DNA of 64,000 bases from Methylotenera_A sp044222005. Its GTDB lineage: Bacteria > Pseudomonadota > Gammaproteobacteria > Burkholderiales > Methylophilaceae. Where the stretch lies: contig JBGANY010000002.1 in assembly GCA_044222005.1 (NCBI GenBank), positions 124,001 through 188,000 on the forward strand. Direction: 5' to 3'. Position numbers and translations under genes: made by a program. The notes under the pieces were generated by a model, which was not told where the DNA came from, searched no databases, and worked only from the letters and a program-made list of their open reading frames with translations. Shown piece by piece: positions 19,028 through 27,425 of this stretch; the first letter of the stretch is position 1; each line of letters starts with the position of its first letter.

Positions 19028-19056
19028 ACTATAGATAAAAAAAAAGCGCTTTGCAA
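19028..19056 (-). promoter_or_regulatory. Sigma70-type promoter of the division and cell wall cluster
   Basis: On the minus strand a -35 element TTGCAA (19056-19051) is followed after exactly 17 bases by a -10 element TATAGT (19033-19028). Transcription would start near 19020, immediately before the MraZ boxes. It is the best promoter match between rnpB and mraZ. The remaining upstream DNA to 19205 is AT-rich with no further gene. Confidence 0.7.
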
Positions 19057-19205
19057 GCACTTTATTAAGATTTTTTTCTTTATAAGACAAAGACTTAGCG
19101 CATTTTTGTATAAAAACAAACATGTTAATAATCAACATGTTATAAAATCAAGTGAATGTAAGTTGTGAGCGCTATTGACTATGTATTTGAATTGCATCGA
19201 AGGAA

Positions 19206-19540
19206 AAAGAAGCTAGCCGATAAGCCGGGTTCTGTCGTGCATTGCTGCACGTAACAGTCATTCATCTAGGCGCACAATTGCTCGTGCGCTCAAGCAACCC
19301 ACCCGCCAGTGACGCGAGCCACGTCTAGCTATTTTCATAGCTCACTGGCCTATTTGGTCTTGCTGCAGATGGAGGTTACCGCGTTTCACGTCCGCAACTA
19401 CCGAAGTAATTGCATACTCGTCTCTGTGGCCCTGTTCCTCGTCTCACGACGTACGGCCGTTAGCCGTCATCTTGCTCTGTGCAGCCCGGACTTTCCTCCC
19501 CTTGTTTACACAAGCGGCGACTGTCTAGCTAGCTTCGCTG
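19206..19540 (-). ncRNA. rnpB: RNase P RNA (class A)
   Basis: The minus strand holds the conserved core of RNase P RNA: GAGGAAAGTCCGGGCTGCAC followed by ACAGAGC-type sequence near the 5' end (around 19500-19475), and ACAGAACCCGGCTTATCGGC near the 3' end (around 19240-19218). The 5' GAAGCTAGC and 3' GCTAGCTTC pair to form helix P1, which sets the ends to within a few bases. Length is about 335 nucleotides, right for a class A RNA. It is the catalytic subunit that matures tRNA 5' ends. An AT-rich GATAAAAT just upstream may be its -10 element. Confidence 0.96.
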
Positions 19541-19633
19541 TTATTTTATCACAGATGAACAGGGCTTTAGTACCTACAGCATGTTCTGATATGCTACAGC
19601 CCAATATCCATGAGGCTTCCAGAGCATCTTTTT

Positions 19634-20137
19634 TTATGGCTTTACAACCAAGCCATTGCTGACCGATTTAACGCCTTTTACGCTCGCCGCGATTTGTCCT
19701 GCGCGTGTTTTGGTAGCTTCATTATCGACAAAACCGCTTAGCACGACAATGTTATCTTTGGTTTCTACGCTGACTTTAAAACTTTTAATGCCTTTTTCAA
19801 GCAGGTATTTGGATTTTATTTTTGCAGTAATTGCGCTGTCGCTGGCGGCTTGCTTGGCTTCTTTTTGCTGCACGGCTGATTTGTAAGTAGCGTATTCGTC
19901 TTCACTCAGGCTGCCATTGTGGTTTGTATCCGCTTTGCTGAACCCGCTAAAATCAAACAGGCTGTCTTTTTTAATTTCTTTGGCGTTCACTTTTCCATCG
20001 CCATCCACATCCAGCCGTTTAAAATCGCGCTGATAGCTGGTCTGATTGATCTCGTCCGTCAGCGCCGCCAGCGCAGGCGTGCTTGCCAAGCCAATGACCA
20101 AACCAACAAGCATCAGTTCTGTTTTAGAAAAACGCAT
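19634..20137 (-). CDS. Secreted EF-hand plus BON domain protein
   Basis: A 167-residue exported protein with a signal peptide (cleavage near ALA-ALTD, residue 25), two EF-hand loops and a C-terminal BON domain. EF loop 1 (43-54) is DVDGDGKVNAKE and EF loop 2 (70-81) is DTNHNGSLSEDE; both have ligands at positions 1, 3, 5, 9 and 12. A charged linker leads to a BON domain (about 101-167) with VVLSGFVDNEATKTRAG. BON domains are associated with membrane or phospholipid binding, EF-hands with calcium. Function unknown; likely a periplasmic metal-responsive envelope protein. A GGGGTGA ribosome site precedes the ATG. It follows pyrC by 15 bases. Confidence 0.85.
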   Translation of the reverse strand: MRFSKTELMLVGLVIGLASTPALAALTDEINQTSYQRDFKRLDVDGDGKVNAKEIKKDSLFDFSGFSKADTNHNGSLSEDEYATYKSAVQQKEAKQAASDSAITAKIKSKYLLEKGIKSFKVSVETKDNIVVLSGFVDNEATKTRAGQIAASVKGVKSVSNGLVVKP

Positions 20138-20152
20138 ATTTCACCCCAATAT

Positions 20153-21187
20153 TTAAAGTAACTTCCAGTGCACTTGCTGCCCGGCCCTTAGTGGTACTAG
20201 ACTGTCGCTGCCCATCGGTAGTTCATTTGGCACCTGCCAGCTGGCTTTTTGCAGCGTGATTTTATCGGCATTTCGCGGCAGTCCGTAAAAATCCGCGCCA
20301 TAAAAACTGGCAAAGGCTTCCAGTTTGTCCGGCGCGTTCGCTGCCTCAAACGCTTCGGCATACAGCTCAATCGCCGCATGAGCAGTATAAATACCGGCAC
20401 AGCCACAAGCGGCTTCTTTAGTGTGTTTGGCATGTGGCGCGCTATCCGTACCCAAAAAAAATTTTGGGTTGCCGGACGTTGCCGCTTTGACTAATGCCAA
20501 CCGATGTTCTTCGCGCTTCAAAACAGGCAGGCAATAGTGATGCGGGCGAATGCCACCAACAAACATGTCATTACGATTCATCAGCAAATGGTGAGCGGTA
20601 ATGGTCGCCGCAACATTGGCTGACGCGCTTGTCACGAAATCTGCGGCATCTTTGGTGGTGATATGCTCAAACACCACTTTCAGCGCTGGGAAGCGTTTGA
20701 TTAAAGGCGCCATGTGGCGGTCGATAAATACTTTTTCGCGGTCGAACACATCCACATCCGCATCGGTCACTTCCGCATGCACCAGCAATGGCATACCGAC
20801 TTCTTGCATGGCTTGCAGCGCGGCATCGCATTTAAGCAAATCCGTCACGCCGGAATCCGAGTTGGTCGTAGCACCTGCCGGATAAAGCTTTACGCCGTGA
20901 ATGATGCCGCTTGTTTTGGCCCTTTTAATTTCATCAGCACTGGTATTGTCTGTAAGATACTGCGTCATCAGCGGCTCAAAAACCATTCCTTGCGGCAGGG
21001 CGCTCAGAATTCGCTGGCGATAAGCGGCCGCCAGCTCGGTGGAAGTCACCGGCGGGCGCAGATTGGGCATCACAATCGCGCGCGCAAATTGCCGCACCGT
21101 ATCAGGCAACACAGCCTGAAGCGCAGCGCCATCACGCAAGTGCAAGTGCCAATCGTCAGGGCGCGTGATGGTGAGGTTTTTTGTCAT
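20153..21187 (-). CDS. pyrC: Dihydroorotase PyrC
   Basis: Zinc amidohydrolase that cyclises carbamoyl aspartate to dihydroorotate in pyrimidine synthesis. Type II dihydroorotase features are RPDDWHLHLRDG at the N-terminus with the first two zinc-binding histidines, GVKLYPAGATTNS with the lysine that becomes carboxylated, HAEVTD, HITTKDAADF and GTDSAPHAKHTKE. In-frame ATGs exist at 21202 and 21193, but AAGGA lies seven bases before the ATG at 21187 (MTKNLTI), giving 344 residues. Confidence 0.96.
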   Translation of the reverse strand: MTKNLTITRPDDWHLHLRDGAALQAVLPDTVRQFARAIVMPNLRPPVTSTELAAAYRQRILSALPQGMVFEPLMTQYLTDNTSADEIKRAKTSGIIHGVKLYPAGATTNSDSGVTDLLKCDAALQAMQEVGMPLLVHAEVTDADVDVFDREKVFIDRHMAPLIKRFPALKVVFEHITTKDAADFVTSASANVAATITAHHLLMNRNDMFVGGIRPHHYCLPVLKREEHRLALVKAATSGNPKFFLGTDSAPHAKHTKEAACGCAGIYTAHAAIELYAEAFEAANAPDKLEAFASFYGADFYGLPRNADKITLQKASWQVPNELPMGSDSLVPLRAGQQVHWKLL

Positions 21188-21198
21188 CGACATATCCT

Positions 21199-22041
21199 TC
21201 ATTTTTTAATCTTTAAAGCCAAATCGTAAAGCGCATTTTTCTTTTCATTCGTGATTTCTGTCGCCAATTTAACCGCCTGTTTCAGCGGCAATTCCGCCAG
21301 CAGGCATTTTAATACACGTTGCGCATCCTCACTAATCTCTGTTGCTTCTGGCAAAGGCGCAGCTTCGATAAGTAACACGAACTCGCCCCGCTGCTGATTA
21401 GCATCGGCCTGCAGCCACGCACTGGCAAGGCTGAGCGGGCAGGTGTAAATCGTTTCAAACGTCTTTGTCAGTTCACGCGCAAACGTGATGCGGCGTTCGC
21501 CGCCCAATATCGCATTCAAATCTGCGATACATTCCACAATGCGGTGCGGTGCTTCGTAAAACACCAACGTCACAGTTTGAGCCGCCAATTCTTGCAATAT
21601 CTTGCGCCGCGCCGCGCCACTGGCAGGCAAAAATCCATAAAAAAGAAAACCATTCTGCGTGATGCCGCTGGCCGACAAAGCAGCAATCACCGCACTTGCA
21701 CCAGGAATCGGCACCACTTTCACACCAGCTTTACGCACCAAATCTACCACCACCGCGCCCGGGTCGCTAATGCCGGGCGTACCCGCGTCCGTCACCAGTG
21801 CGATATTTTCACCTGCTTTGAGCTGCATCAATAATTTTTCGGCAGACTGATGTTCGTTATGCTCATGCAACGCGATGAGTTTTTTGCTGACGCCAAAATG
21901 CCACAACAGGCCTGAAGTGTGGCGCGTATCCTCGGCCGCGATCGCATCCACGCTTTTTAATGTTTCCAGCGCACGCAGAGTGATGTCACCCAAATTACCG
22001 ATTGGTGTGGCGACCACATATAATATGCCTTCTTGCTTCAT
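21199..22041 (-). CDS. rsmI: 16S rRNA (cytidine-1402-2'-O) methyltransferase RsmI
   Basis: Tetrapyrrole-methylase-fold enzyme that methylates the ribose of C1402 in 16S rRNA. The 280-residue protein shows LYVVATPIGNLGDITLRAL, AAEDTRHTSGLL, VTDAGTPGISDPGA, IPGASAVIAALSASG and FYEAPHRI. It is divergent from yraN with 35 bases between start codons, the classical neighbourhood (yraL-yraN). The base it modifies is also the target of RsmH. Confidence 0.96.
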   Translation of the reverse strand: MKQEGILYVVATPIGNLGDITLRALETLKSVDAIAAEDTRHTSGLLWHFGVSKKLIALHEHNEHQSAEKLLMQLKAGENIALVTDAGTPGISDPGAVVVDLVRKAGVKVVPIPGASAVIAALSASGITQNGFLFYGFLPASGAARRKILQELAAQTVTLVFYEAPHRIVECIADLNAILGGERRITFARELTKTFETIYTCPLSLASAWLQADANQQRGEFVLLIEAAPLPEATEISEDAQRVLKCLLAELPLKQAVKLATEITNEKKNALYDLALKIKK

Positions 22042-22076
22042 ATTTTTAATTCTAAGCTAAAGCCATCATAACGCCT

Positions 22077-22430
22077 ATGTTATTAAACAAAAACAACGCC
22101 GGTCTGGAAGCGGAAAAATTAGCTGCAACTTTTTTGACGAACCACGGCCTTAAGCTTGTAACGCAGAATTATCATTGCCGGTTTGGTGAAATTGATTTGA
22201 TCATGAAAGATGCCCAGACCCTTGTGTTTATTGAGGTACGGCTCAGAAGCAACAGCCAGTTTGGCAACGCGGCCAGCAGCATTACGCCGCAAAAACAGAA
22301 AAAACTGATTTTGACAGCTCAACATTATTTACAGCAACATGGCCCAAGTGCTTGTCGTTTTGATGCTATTTTAATGCACACAAACGACTTGCAAAGCATC
22401 GAGTGGATACGTAATGCATTTGACGCATAA
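22077..22430 (+). CDS. yraN: UPF0102 family protein YraN, nuclease-like fold
   Basis: A 117-residue member of the UPF0102/YraN family, which has a restriction-endonuclease-like fold. The motif series G..AE..A..FL, NYHCRFGEIDLIMKD and TLVFIEVRLRSN corresponds to the E-D-ExK-type catalytic core (Glu and Asp in GEIDLI, then EVR in place of the usual EVK). The cellular role of the family is not firmly established. It is divergent from rsmI and followed by a dolP-like gene, matching the yraLNOP neighbourhood without diaA (yraO). Confidence 0.92.
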   Translation: MLLNKNNAGLEAEKLAATFLTNHGLKLVTQNYHCRFGEIDLIMKDAQTLVFIEVRLRSNSQFGNAASSITPQKQKKLILTAQHYLQQHGPSACRFDAILMHTNDLQSIEWIRNAFDA

Positions 22431-22513
22431 AGGGCGTATCATTCGCACAAATTGATGGTTACAAATTATAATTCCCTTATTTTTCAACTGCCCTCATTCT
22501 TAAGGAGTCGTCA

Positions 22514-23110
22514 ATGAATCCAGCTTACTTCCATTCAGGCAAACATATCATCGCTAAAGTTTTTCTATGTATCGCCGTTGTTACATCTATAACGGCATGC
22601 GCACCCGTAGTAGTAGGTGGGGCAGCGGCTGGCGGTGCATTGGCGGCGGACCGGCGTACCTCCGGCATTTATGTGGAAGATGAGAATATCGAGCTGAAAG
22701 CAGTTAAATATATGGAAACGACGCTGGGCGAGAATACCCATATCAATGTCACCAGCTATAACCGTAATGTGCTTCTTACCGGCGAAGCACCCGATGAAGC
22801 AACCAAGGCCAAGGCCGAAAATTTTGTAAAAGGCATTGAAAATGTACGCGCGGTCACCAATGAAATTGTGGTTGGGCCAAAAACTTCGCTTAGCTCGCGC
22901 AGCAATGACACATACATCACTTCTAAAGTTAAAACAAAGTTTGTGACGGAAAACCAGTTTCCCGCCAACTATGTAAAAATAGTCACTGAAAACAGCGTGG
23001 TGTATTTGCTTGGCATTGTAAACAAAGCAGAAGCAGATGCCGCAGTGGAGATCGCGCGCAACACCGATGGCGTGAGCAAAGTGGTTAAAGTATTCGAATA
23101 TATGAATTAA
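22514..23110 (+). CDS. dolP: BON-domain outer membrane lipoprotein, DolP-like
   Basis: A 198-residue lipoprotein: a signal peptide ends in the lipobox ITAC (lipidated Cys near residue 29), followed by a Gly/Ala-rich stretch (VVVGGAAAGGALAADRRTSG) typical of DolP (YraP) and two BON domains at about 60-118 and 130-198. DolP supports outer membrane integrity and the BAM complex in E. coli. Position after yraN supports the assignment. It shares BON architecture with the secreted EF-hand protein at 19634-20137. Confidence 0.88.
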   Translation: MNPAYFHSGKHIIAKVFLCIAVVTSITACAPVVVGGAAAGGALAADRRTSGIYVEDENIELKAVKYMETTLGENTHINVTSYNRNVLLTGEAPDEATKAKAENFVKGIENVRAVTNEIVVGPKTSLSSRSNDTYITSKVKTKFVTENQFPANYVKIVTENSVVYLLGIVNKAEADAAVEIARNTDGVSKVVKVFEYMN

Positions 23111-23128
23111 GCATGTGAACCAAACATT

Positions 23129-23446
23129 ATGGGAATGAACACCATGACGACAGAAAAACCTGTAGAGATTACAATTCAAGGCCTGACACGTGCCGGCAAA
23201 CCTTTTCGCCCGAGTGACTGGGTAGACCGCATGTGCAGCACCTTTGCAACGTTTGGCGAAAACCGGAAATTACGCTATTCGCCTTACCTGAGGCCGGAAG
23301 TAGTTAATGGCGTACGCTGCCTGACAGTCGACATGAAGCTGAAAGAACGCAATCCGGAAGGCTTTGAGCAGCTGATGCACTTTGCCGAAGAGAACCAGCT
23401 TAATATTCTGGACGAAGCCGGTAACAGTATTGCTATACCCGCCTAG
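23129..23446 (+). CDS. DUF3579 protein
   Basis: A 105-residue cytoplasmic protein of the DUF3579 family, found mainly in betaproteobacteria. The recognisable core is GKPFRPSDWVDRMCSTFATFG followed by KLRYSPYLRP and the C-terminal half PEGFEQLMHFAEENQL. No function is established. The frame has ATGs at 23129, 23135 and 23144; only the last has a GGGA at a plausible distance, so the real protein may start at MTTEKPVEITI. It follows the dolP-like gene by 18 bases. Confidence 0.85.
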   Translation: MGMNTMTTEKPVEITIQGLTRAGKPFRPSDWVDRMCSTFATFGENRKLRYSPYLRPEVVNGVRCLTVDMKLKERNPEGFEQLMHFAEENQLNILDEAGNSIAIPA

Positions 23447-23489
23447 CCAACGGCATCAACCCGTAACCGCGCGAAGGTAAAACAGGTTA

Positions 23490-23966
23490 TTACTTTTCGC
23501 GCGCCATTAACGTTTCAAGATATTGCTTGGTGACCAAGCCGCGCTTGGTTTTGACGAGCTCGCCACGCGGATTGTAAATATAACTGGTAGGCAATACCTC
23601 CGCACTGCCAATTTGCCTGGTTACTTCATCATCCCCCAGCACGATAGGGTATGACATCAGCATATCATCCACATACTCGGCCACTTCTTTTGCGCTTTGG
23701 TAATCAAAAACCACGCCAATCACCATGACATCTTTGTTTTTGCGGCTATCATATAACGCTACCAGATCTGGCACCTCTTCCAGGCAAGGCGGGCACCAGG
23801 TCGCCCAGTAGTTGACAATCACCCATTTGCCCTTATATTGGGACAGCGTATGTTTTTTACCCTCTGTATCTTTTAGCACAAAACTATTTGCAGCCAGTGC
23901 AAAGATAGGTGAGCTAAGCAAAACCGCAGTTAAAATTAAGCAAAAAAGTGATTTTCTATATAGCAT
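23490..23966 (-). CDS. TlpA/ResA-family periplasmic thioredoxin
   Basis: A 158-residue exported thiol-disulfide oxidoreductase. The signal peptide runs to about residue 25 (IFALAANSF), followed by the TlpA fold with VLKDTEGKKHTLSQYKGK and the active site NYWATWCPPCLEEVP, a WCPPC redox pair, then the cis-Pro loop LPTSYIYNPRGE. Proteins like this reduce periplasmic thiols, often for cytochrome c maturation or copper centres, but it stands alone here. The frame opens upstream at a TTG (24005); the ATG at 23966 gives a proper signal peptide and is preferred. Confidence 0.88.
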   Translation of the reverse strand: MLYRKSLFCLILTAVLLSSPIFALAANSFVLKDTEGKKHTLSQYKGKWVIVNYWATWCPPCLEEVPDLVALYDSRKNKDVMVIGVVFDYQSAKEVAEYVDDMLMSYPIVLGDDEVTRQIGSAEVLPTSYIYNPRGELVKTKRGLVTKQYLETLMAREK

Positions 23967-24050
23967 GTGCTTTTTATAATCTAAAAATAAGCAAAAAAGT
24001 GACAAATTTAAAATTAGGTTCTAATATAAAGCATTACTAGCGGAGTTTAC

Positions 24051-25592
24051 ATGCCAATCAGCCTTAAGCTACCAAATTTAGATGAAAATCCAATTTTATT
24101 GGCGGAAACGCGTGCGCATAAAATCAACGAATTCATCCAGAAGCTCCCATTGGGCGATCCCATTTCTGCTGCAACAGACTTAATCGACGAATTGCAAATT
24201 TTAAACAGCCAGAAAGTGGCATTTGCAAACCGGTTTAATGCGTTGGAGTTATATCGACCGACCGCCATTCAGATTTATCAGGACTTGATCCCGCATTTTA
24301 GCGGTGCCAGCCTGCCTATTTCCAAAACCGAGCAAGCCTTTGTCGACGCCGCCATGAAGTTGTGGCAAGAGTTTGCCTACGGCTACAAGTTTGCTTTGGT
24401 GGATTTGCAAAACAAAATCTTAAATCTGAATAACAGCAAAAGCACGGCACAAGTGGTGCAACGGGCAATTCATGCACTTAAAGAAATCGCTTTAGTACAC
24501 CACCTGAGCTACCGCACTCCGCCCGCCAGCCTATGGTCAGAATTGCATCAGCTTTATTTCTGCGCGTTGCAGCAAACTGCTGAAGCGATACCGATTGCGG
24601 ATCAACTTGCTGCGAATAACACAAGTTCTGTCAACCTAACCTACAAACAAGTGCTATTGATAGCCTTGGCAGATCCGCAACACCTTGCAAATGCGGACAT
24701 ATTAAAAGCTGACGCTTATCTTTCCAATATAGCCGAGCATGCAGAGCTGCGGCCGCTCGGCCTGATAGAAAACCCTGCGGGGGTATTCCTGATCGCGCTT
24801 GACCGTAATAAGCCACCCGTTCCATTTGCCAAGAATCAGGATATTCCAAACGATGCGACGGATATTCTGCTCATTACGGTGAATGTGGCCAGGCAAATCC
24901 ATCATCATATCAAACTGCTGCAAGAAGGCATTGTGCCAGATGACAGCAGCTTGCCAGGCAATGCGCTTGAGAGCCATTATGAAGATTTGCTCGCGCGCCT
25001 TATTAAAAATTTTGGCAAAGCGCAACAACGCATTTTTTCCAGAATCAAGAAAAGTGACGGTGTAGAATTAGGCGTCGGATTAATGGCAGCCTATCATTTA
25101 CTTCATGAGGGCAGCAGCACCTTCGCCCAGCATGCCAATACAATCGGTGAAATTAAGCCTTCCCGCTGGCAGGTTTTAAACGTCAGCGCAGGCGGCTGTG
25201 CCTTGCGTAAATTCAGCTCATCCCAGGCATCAGCGCGCATAGGCGACGTAGTCGCGATGAAAAACAGCAAAAGCAAGCAATGGGAACTGGCCGTGTTGCG
25301 CTGGGCACATATCAATGATTTGAATCAGCTTGATGTGGGCCTGGAGCTGATTTCACCCAGCGCTACCGCTGTCAGCGCAAAATTTGAAAACAGCGCGTTG
25401 GAAGGTGAAGCCTTGATGTTGCCGGAGCTTGGCAGCATCAAACAGGCAGCAAGTGTTATTACGGCGCGCGGGTTCTGTAAAGCAGGTGATGTGCTTAGAC
25501 TGAGCTTTGATAACAGTTTCAGCATCATACTGATCAAGAAATTAGTTGAGCGCACCGCAAGATTTGAACGCTTTCAATACAGCTTGATATAA
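24051..25592 (+). CDS. PilZ-like protein with long helical N-terminal region, possible c-di-GMP effector
   Basis: A 513-residue cytoplasmic protein with no signal peptide or membrane helix. The N-terminal 370 residues are helical and Ala/Leu-rich without a motif I recognise. The C-terminal part (about 380-470) contains WQVLNVSAGGCALRKFSS, which resembles the N/DxSxxG element of PilZ domains, followed by beta-rich sequence. The upstream Arg motif (RxxxR) is not evident, so c-di-GMP binding is uncertain. A clear GGAG ribosome site precedes the ATG. Monocistronic and divergent from the TlpA-like gene. Confidence 0.6.
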   Translation: MPISLKLPNLDENPILLAETRAHKINEFIQKLPLGDPISAATDLIDELQILNSQKVAFANRFNALELYRPTAIQIYQDLIPHFSGASLPISKTEQAFVDAAMKLWQEFAYGYKFALVDLQNKILNLNNSKSTAQVVQRAIHALKEIALVHHLSYRTPPASLWSELHQLYFCALQQTAEAIPIADQLAANNTSSVNLTYKQVLLIALADPQHLANADILKADAYLSNIAEHAELRPLGLIENPAGVFLIALDRNKPPVPFAKNQDIPNDATDILLITVNVARQIHHHIKLLQEGIVPDDSSLPGNALESHYEDLLARLIKNFGKAQQRIFSRIKKSDGVELGVGLMAAYHLLHEGSSTFAQHANTIGEIKPSRWQVLNVSAGGCALRKFSSSQASARIGDVVAMKNSKSKQWELAVLRWAHINDLNQLDVGLELISPSATAVSAKFENSALEGEALMLPELGSIKQAASVITARGFCKAGDVLRLSFDNSFSIILIKKLVERTARFERFQYSLI

Positions 25593-25743
25593 TGCAAGCG
25601 ATATTGCTATACTTATACTAAATTATCATTTTAGTTTCCGAATCCAGATCCCAGCAATCATCAAACAACCACAACTTGGCTTTATTACTGGGTTATTACA
25701 AACATCTGCAATTGATAAAATTTCAAAATAGAGGTCATAATTA

Positions 25744-26070
25744 ATGAGCGAACATATTATCCATTTAAGCGATGCCGCTTTTGAGCAAGAGGTGTTGCAA
25801 TCGCAATTGCCTGTTCTGGTGGATTACTGGGCCGAGTGGTGCGGCCCGTGTAAAATGATTGCACCAATTCTGGATGACATTTCAAAAGAATACGCTGGCC
25901 GCCTAAAAGTAGCCAAGCTCAATATTGATGATAATCAGCAGACACCGCCTAAATACGGCATTCGTGGCATTCCCACCTTGATGCTGTTTAAAAATGGCAG
26001 CGTGGAAGCGACTAAAGTAGGCGCTTTATCCAAATCTCAATTAACAGCGTTTATTGATAGCAACATTTAA
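25744..26070 (+). CDS. trxA: Thioredoxin 1
   Basis: Cytoplasmic thioredoxin of 108 residues with the active site WAEWCGPCKM, the buried Asp region VDYWAEW, and the cis-Pro loop GIRGIPTLMLFKNG. It donates electrons to ribonucleotide reductase, methionine sulfoxide reductase and others. Position directly before rho is conserved in many proteobacteria. An AGAGGT ribosome site lies before the ATG. Confidence 0.97.
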   Translation: MSEHIIHLSDAAFEQEVLQSQLPVLVDYWAEWCGPCKMIAPILDDISKEYAGRLKVAKLNIDDNQQTPPKYGIRGIPTLMLFKNGSVEATKVGALSKSQLTAFIDSNI

Positions 26071-26081
26071 TTTTTACCCGC

Positions 26082-26106
26082 GCTGACTTCTTAACCAGAA
26101 GTCAGC
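26082..26106 (+). promoter_or_regulatory. Perfect 10-bp hairpin between trxA and rho
   Basis: GCTGACTTCT and AGAAGTCAGC form a perfect ten-base-pair stem with a five-base loop, in the 88-base gap between trxA and rho. The downstream sequence (CTCATTTAACTTTTGTTTC) is T-rich but not a clean T-run, so it may be a weak terminator or a leader structure. rho leaders are known sites of autoregulation by premature termination. Confidence 0.55.
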
Positions 26107-26158
26107 CTCATTTAACTTTTGTTTCTTCTCTTGTAATTCCCTTCTAGCGAGTTCTCAC

Positions 26159-27418
26159 ATGCATCTATCCGACCTTAAACACCTTCCAGTGACCGAATTG
26201 GTCGAAATGGCAATCACCAACGAAATCGAAAATGCGAGCCGCATGCGCAAGCAGGATTTGATTTTTGCCATCTTGAAAAATAAGGCCAAAAAAGGCGACA
26301 GCATTTACGGGGATGGTACGCTGGAAGTGCTGCAAGATGGATTCGGGTTCCTGCGCTCGCCAGACACTTCATACCTTGCAGGCACGGATGACATTTATGT
26401 ATCGCCTTCACAGATTCGCCGATTCAACCTGCACACAGGCGACTCCATTCAAGGTGAGATTCGCACCCCAAAAGATGGCGAGCGTTACTTCGCGCTGGTG
26501 AAAGTTGACATGGTGAATGGCGAAGCGCCAGAGAACACCAAGCATAAAATTTTATTCGAAAACCTGACACCGCTATTTCCAACCAAACCGCTCACGTTAG
26601 AGCGCGATATGCGCGGGGAAGAGAACATCACCAGTCGCGTCATTGACATGATCGCGCCGATTGGCCGCGGTCAGCGCGGTTTATTGGTTGCCAGCCCGAA
26701 AAGCGGTAAAACGGTGATGATGCAGAACATCGCACACGCCATTACTGCCAACCATCCCGATGTGGTCTTGATTGTATTACTGATTGACGAACGCCCTGAA
26801 GAAGTGACCGAAATGACGCGCTCAGTAAAAGGCGAAGTAGTTGCTTCCACCTTTGACGAGCCCGCCACTCGCCACGTGCAAGTAGCTGAAATGGTGCTTG
26901 AGAAGGCCAAACGCCTGGTTGAGCATAAAAAAGACGTGGTGATTTTGCTAGACTCCATCACTCGCCTGGCGCGCGCATACAATACGGTGATTCCTTCTTC
27001 GGGCAAAGTGCTTACAGGCGGCGTGGATGCCAATGCGCTGCAAAAACCGAAAAGATTTTTTGGCGCTGCACGTAATATCGAAGAAGGCGGCTCGCTGACT
27101 ATCATCGCGACAGCCCTTGTGGATACTGGCTCGCGCATGGACGATGTGATCTACGAGGAATTCAAAGGCACCGGCAATATGGAGATTCATCTCGACCGCC
27201 GCATGGCCGAAAAACGCCTCTATCCTGCGATTAACGTAAACAAATCCGGCACACGTAAAGAAGAACTGCTCATCGAAAAAGATGTGCTGCAAAAAATATG
27301 GGTGCTGCGCAAACTGCTTTACCCGATGGACGATCTGGAAGCAATGGAATTCTTGCTGGACAAAATCAAAGCGACCAAAAACAATGCGGATTTTTTTGAC
27401 AGCATGCGGCGTGGATAG
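26159..27418 (+). CDS. rho: Transcription termination factor Rho
   Basis: Hexameric RNA-dependent ATPase that terminates transcription. The 419-residue protein has the N-terminal helical domain MHLSDLKHLPVTELVEMA, the primary RNA-binding cold-shock fold with DGFGFLRSP, the Walker A motif SPKSGKTVMMQNIA, the Walker B region VVILLDSITRLARAYN, the Q loop VDANALQKPKRFFGAARNIE-type sequence and the R loop. Length and order are standard. Confidence 0.98.
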   Translation: MHLSDLKHLPVTELVEMAITNEIENASRMRKQDLIFAILKNKAKKGDSIYGDGTLEVLQDGFGFLRSPDTSYLAGTDDIYVSPSQIRRFNLHTGDSIQGEIRTPKDGERYFALVKVDMVNGEAPENTKHKILFENLTPLFPTKPLTLERDMRGEENITSRVIDMIAPIGRGQRGLLVASPKSGKTVMMQNIAHAITANHPDVVLIVLLIDERPEEVTEMTRSVKGEVVASTFDEPATRHVQVAEMVLEKAKRLVEHKKDVVILLDSITRLARAYNTVIPSSGKVLTGGVDANALQKPKRFFGAARNIEEGGSLTIIATALVDTGSRMDDVIYEEFKGTGNMEIHLDRRMAEKRLYPAINVNKSGTRKEELLIEKDVLQKIWVLRKLLYPMDDLEAMEFLLDKIKATKNNADFFDSMRRG

Positions 27419-27425
27419 CAAAAAT

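Noticed and set aside
19634..20137. Lanmodulin
   Set aside because: Only two EF loops, no Pro at loop position 2, and a BON domain that lanmodulin does not have.
23468..23503. Hairpin CGCGCGAA/TTCGCGCG at the DUF3579-TlpA convergent junction
   Set aside because: One arm is the coding end of the TlpA-like gene and no T-run follows, so a terminator call is not supported.
23937..24002. Direct repeat TAAGCAAAAAAGTGA, two copies 51 bases apart
   Set aside because: AT-rich, one copy lies inside a signal peptide sequence, and flanks are not repeated; probably chance or a small slip.
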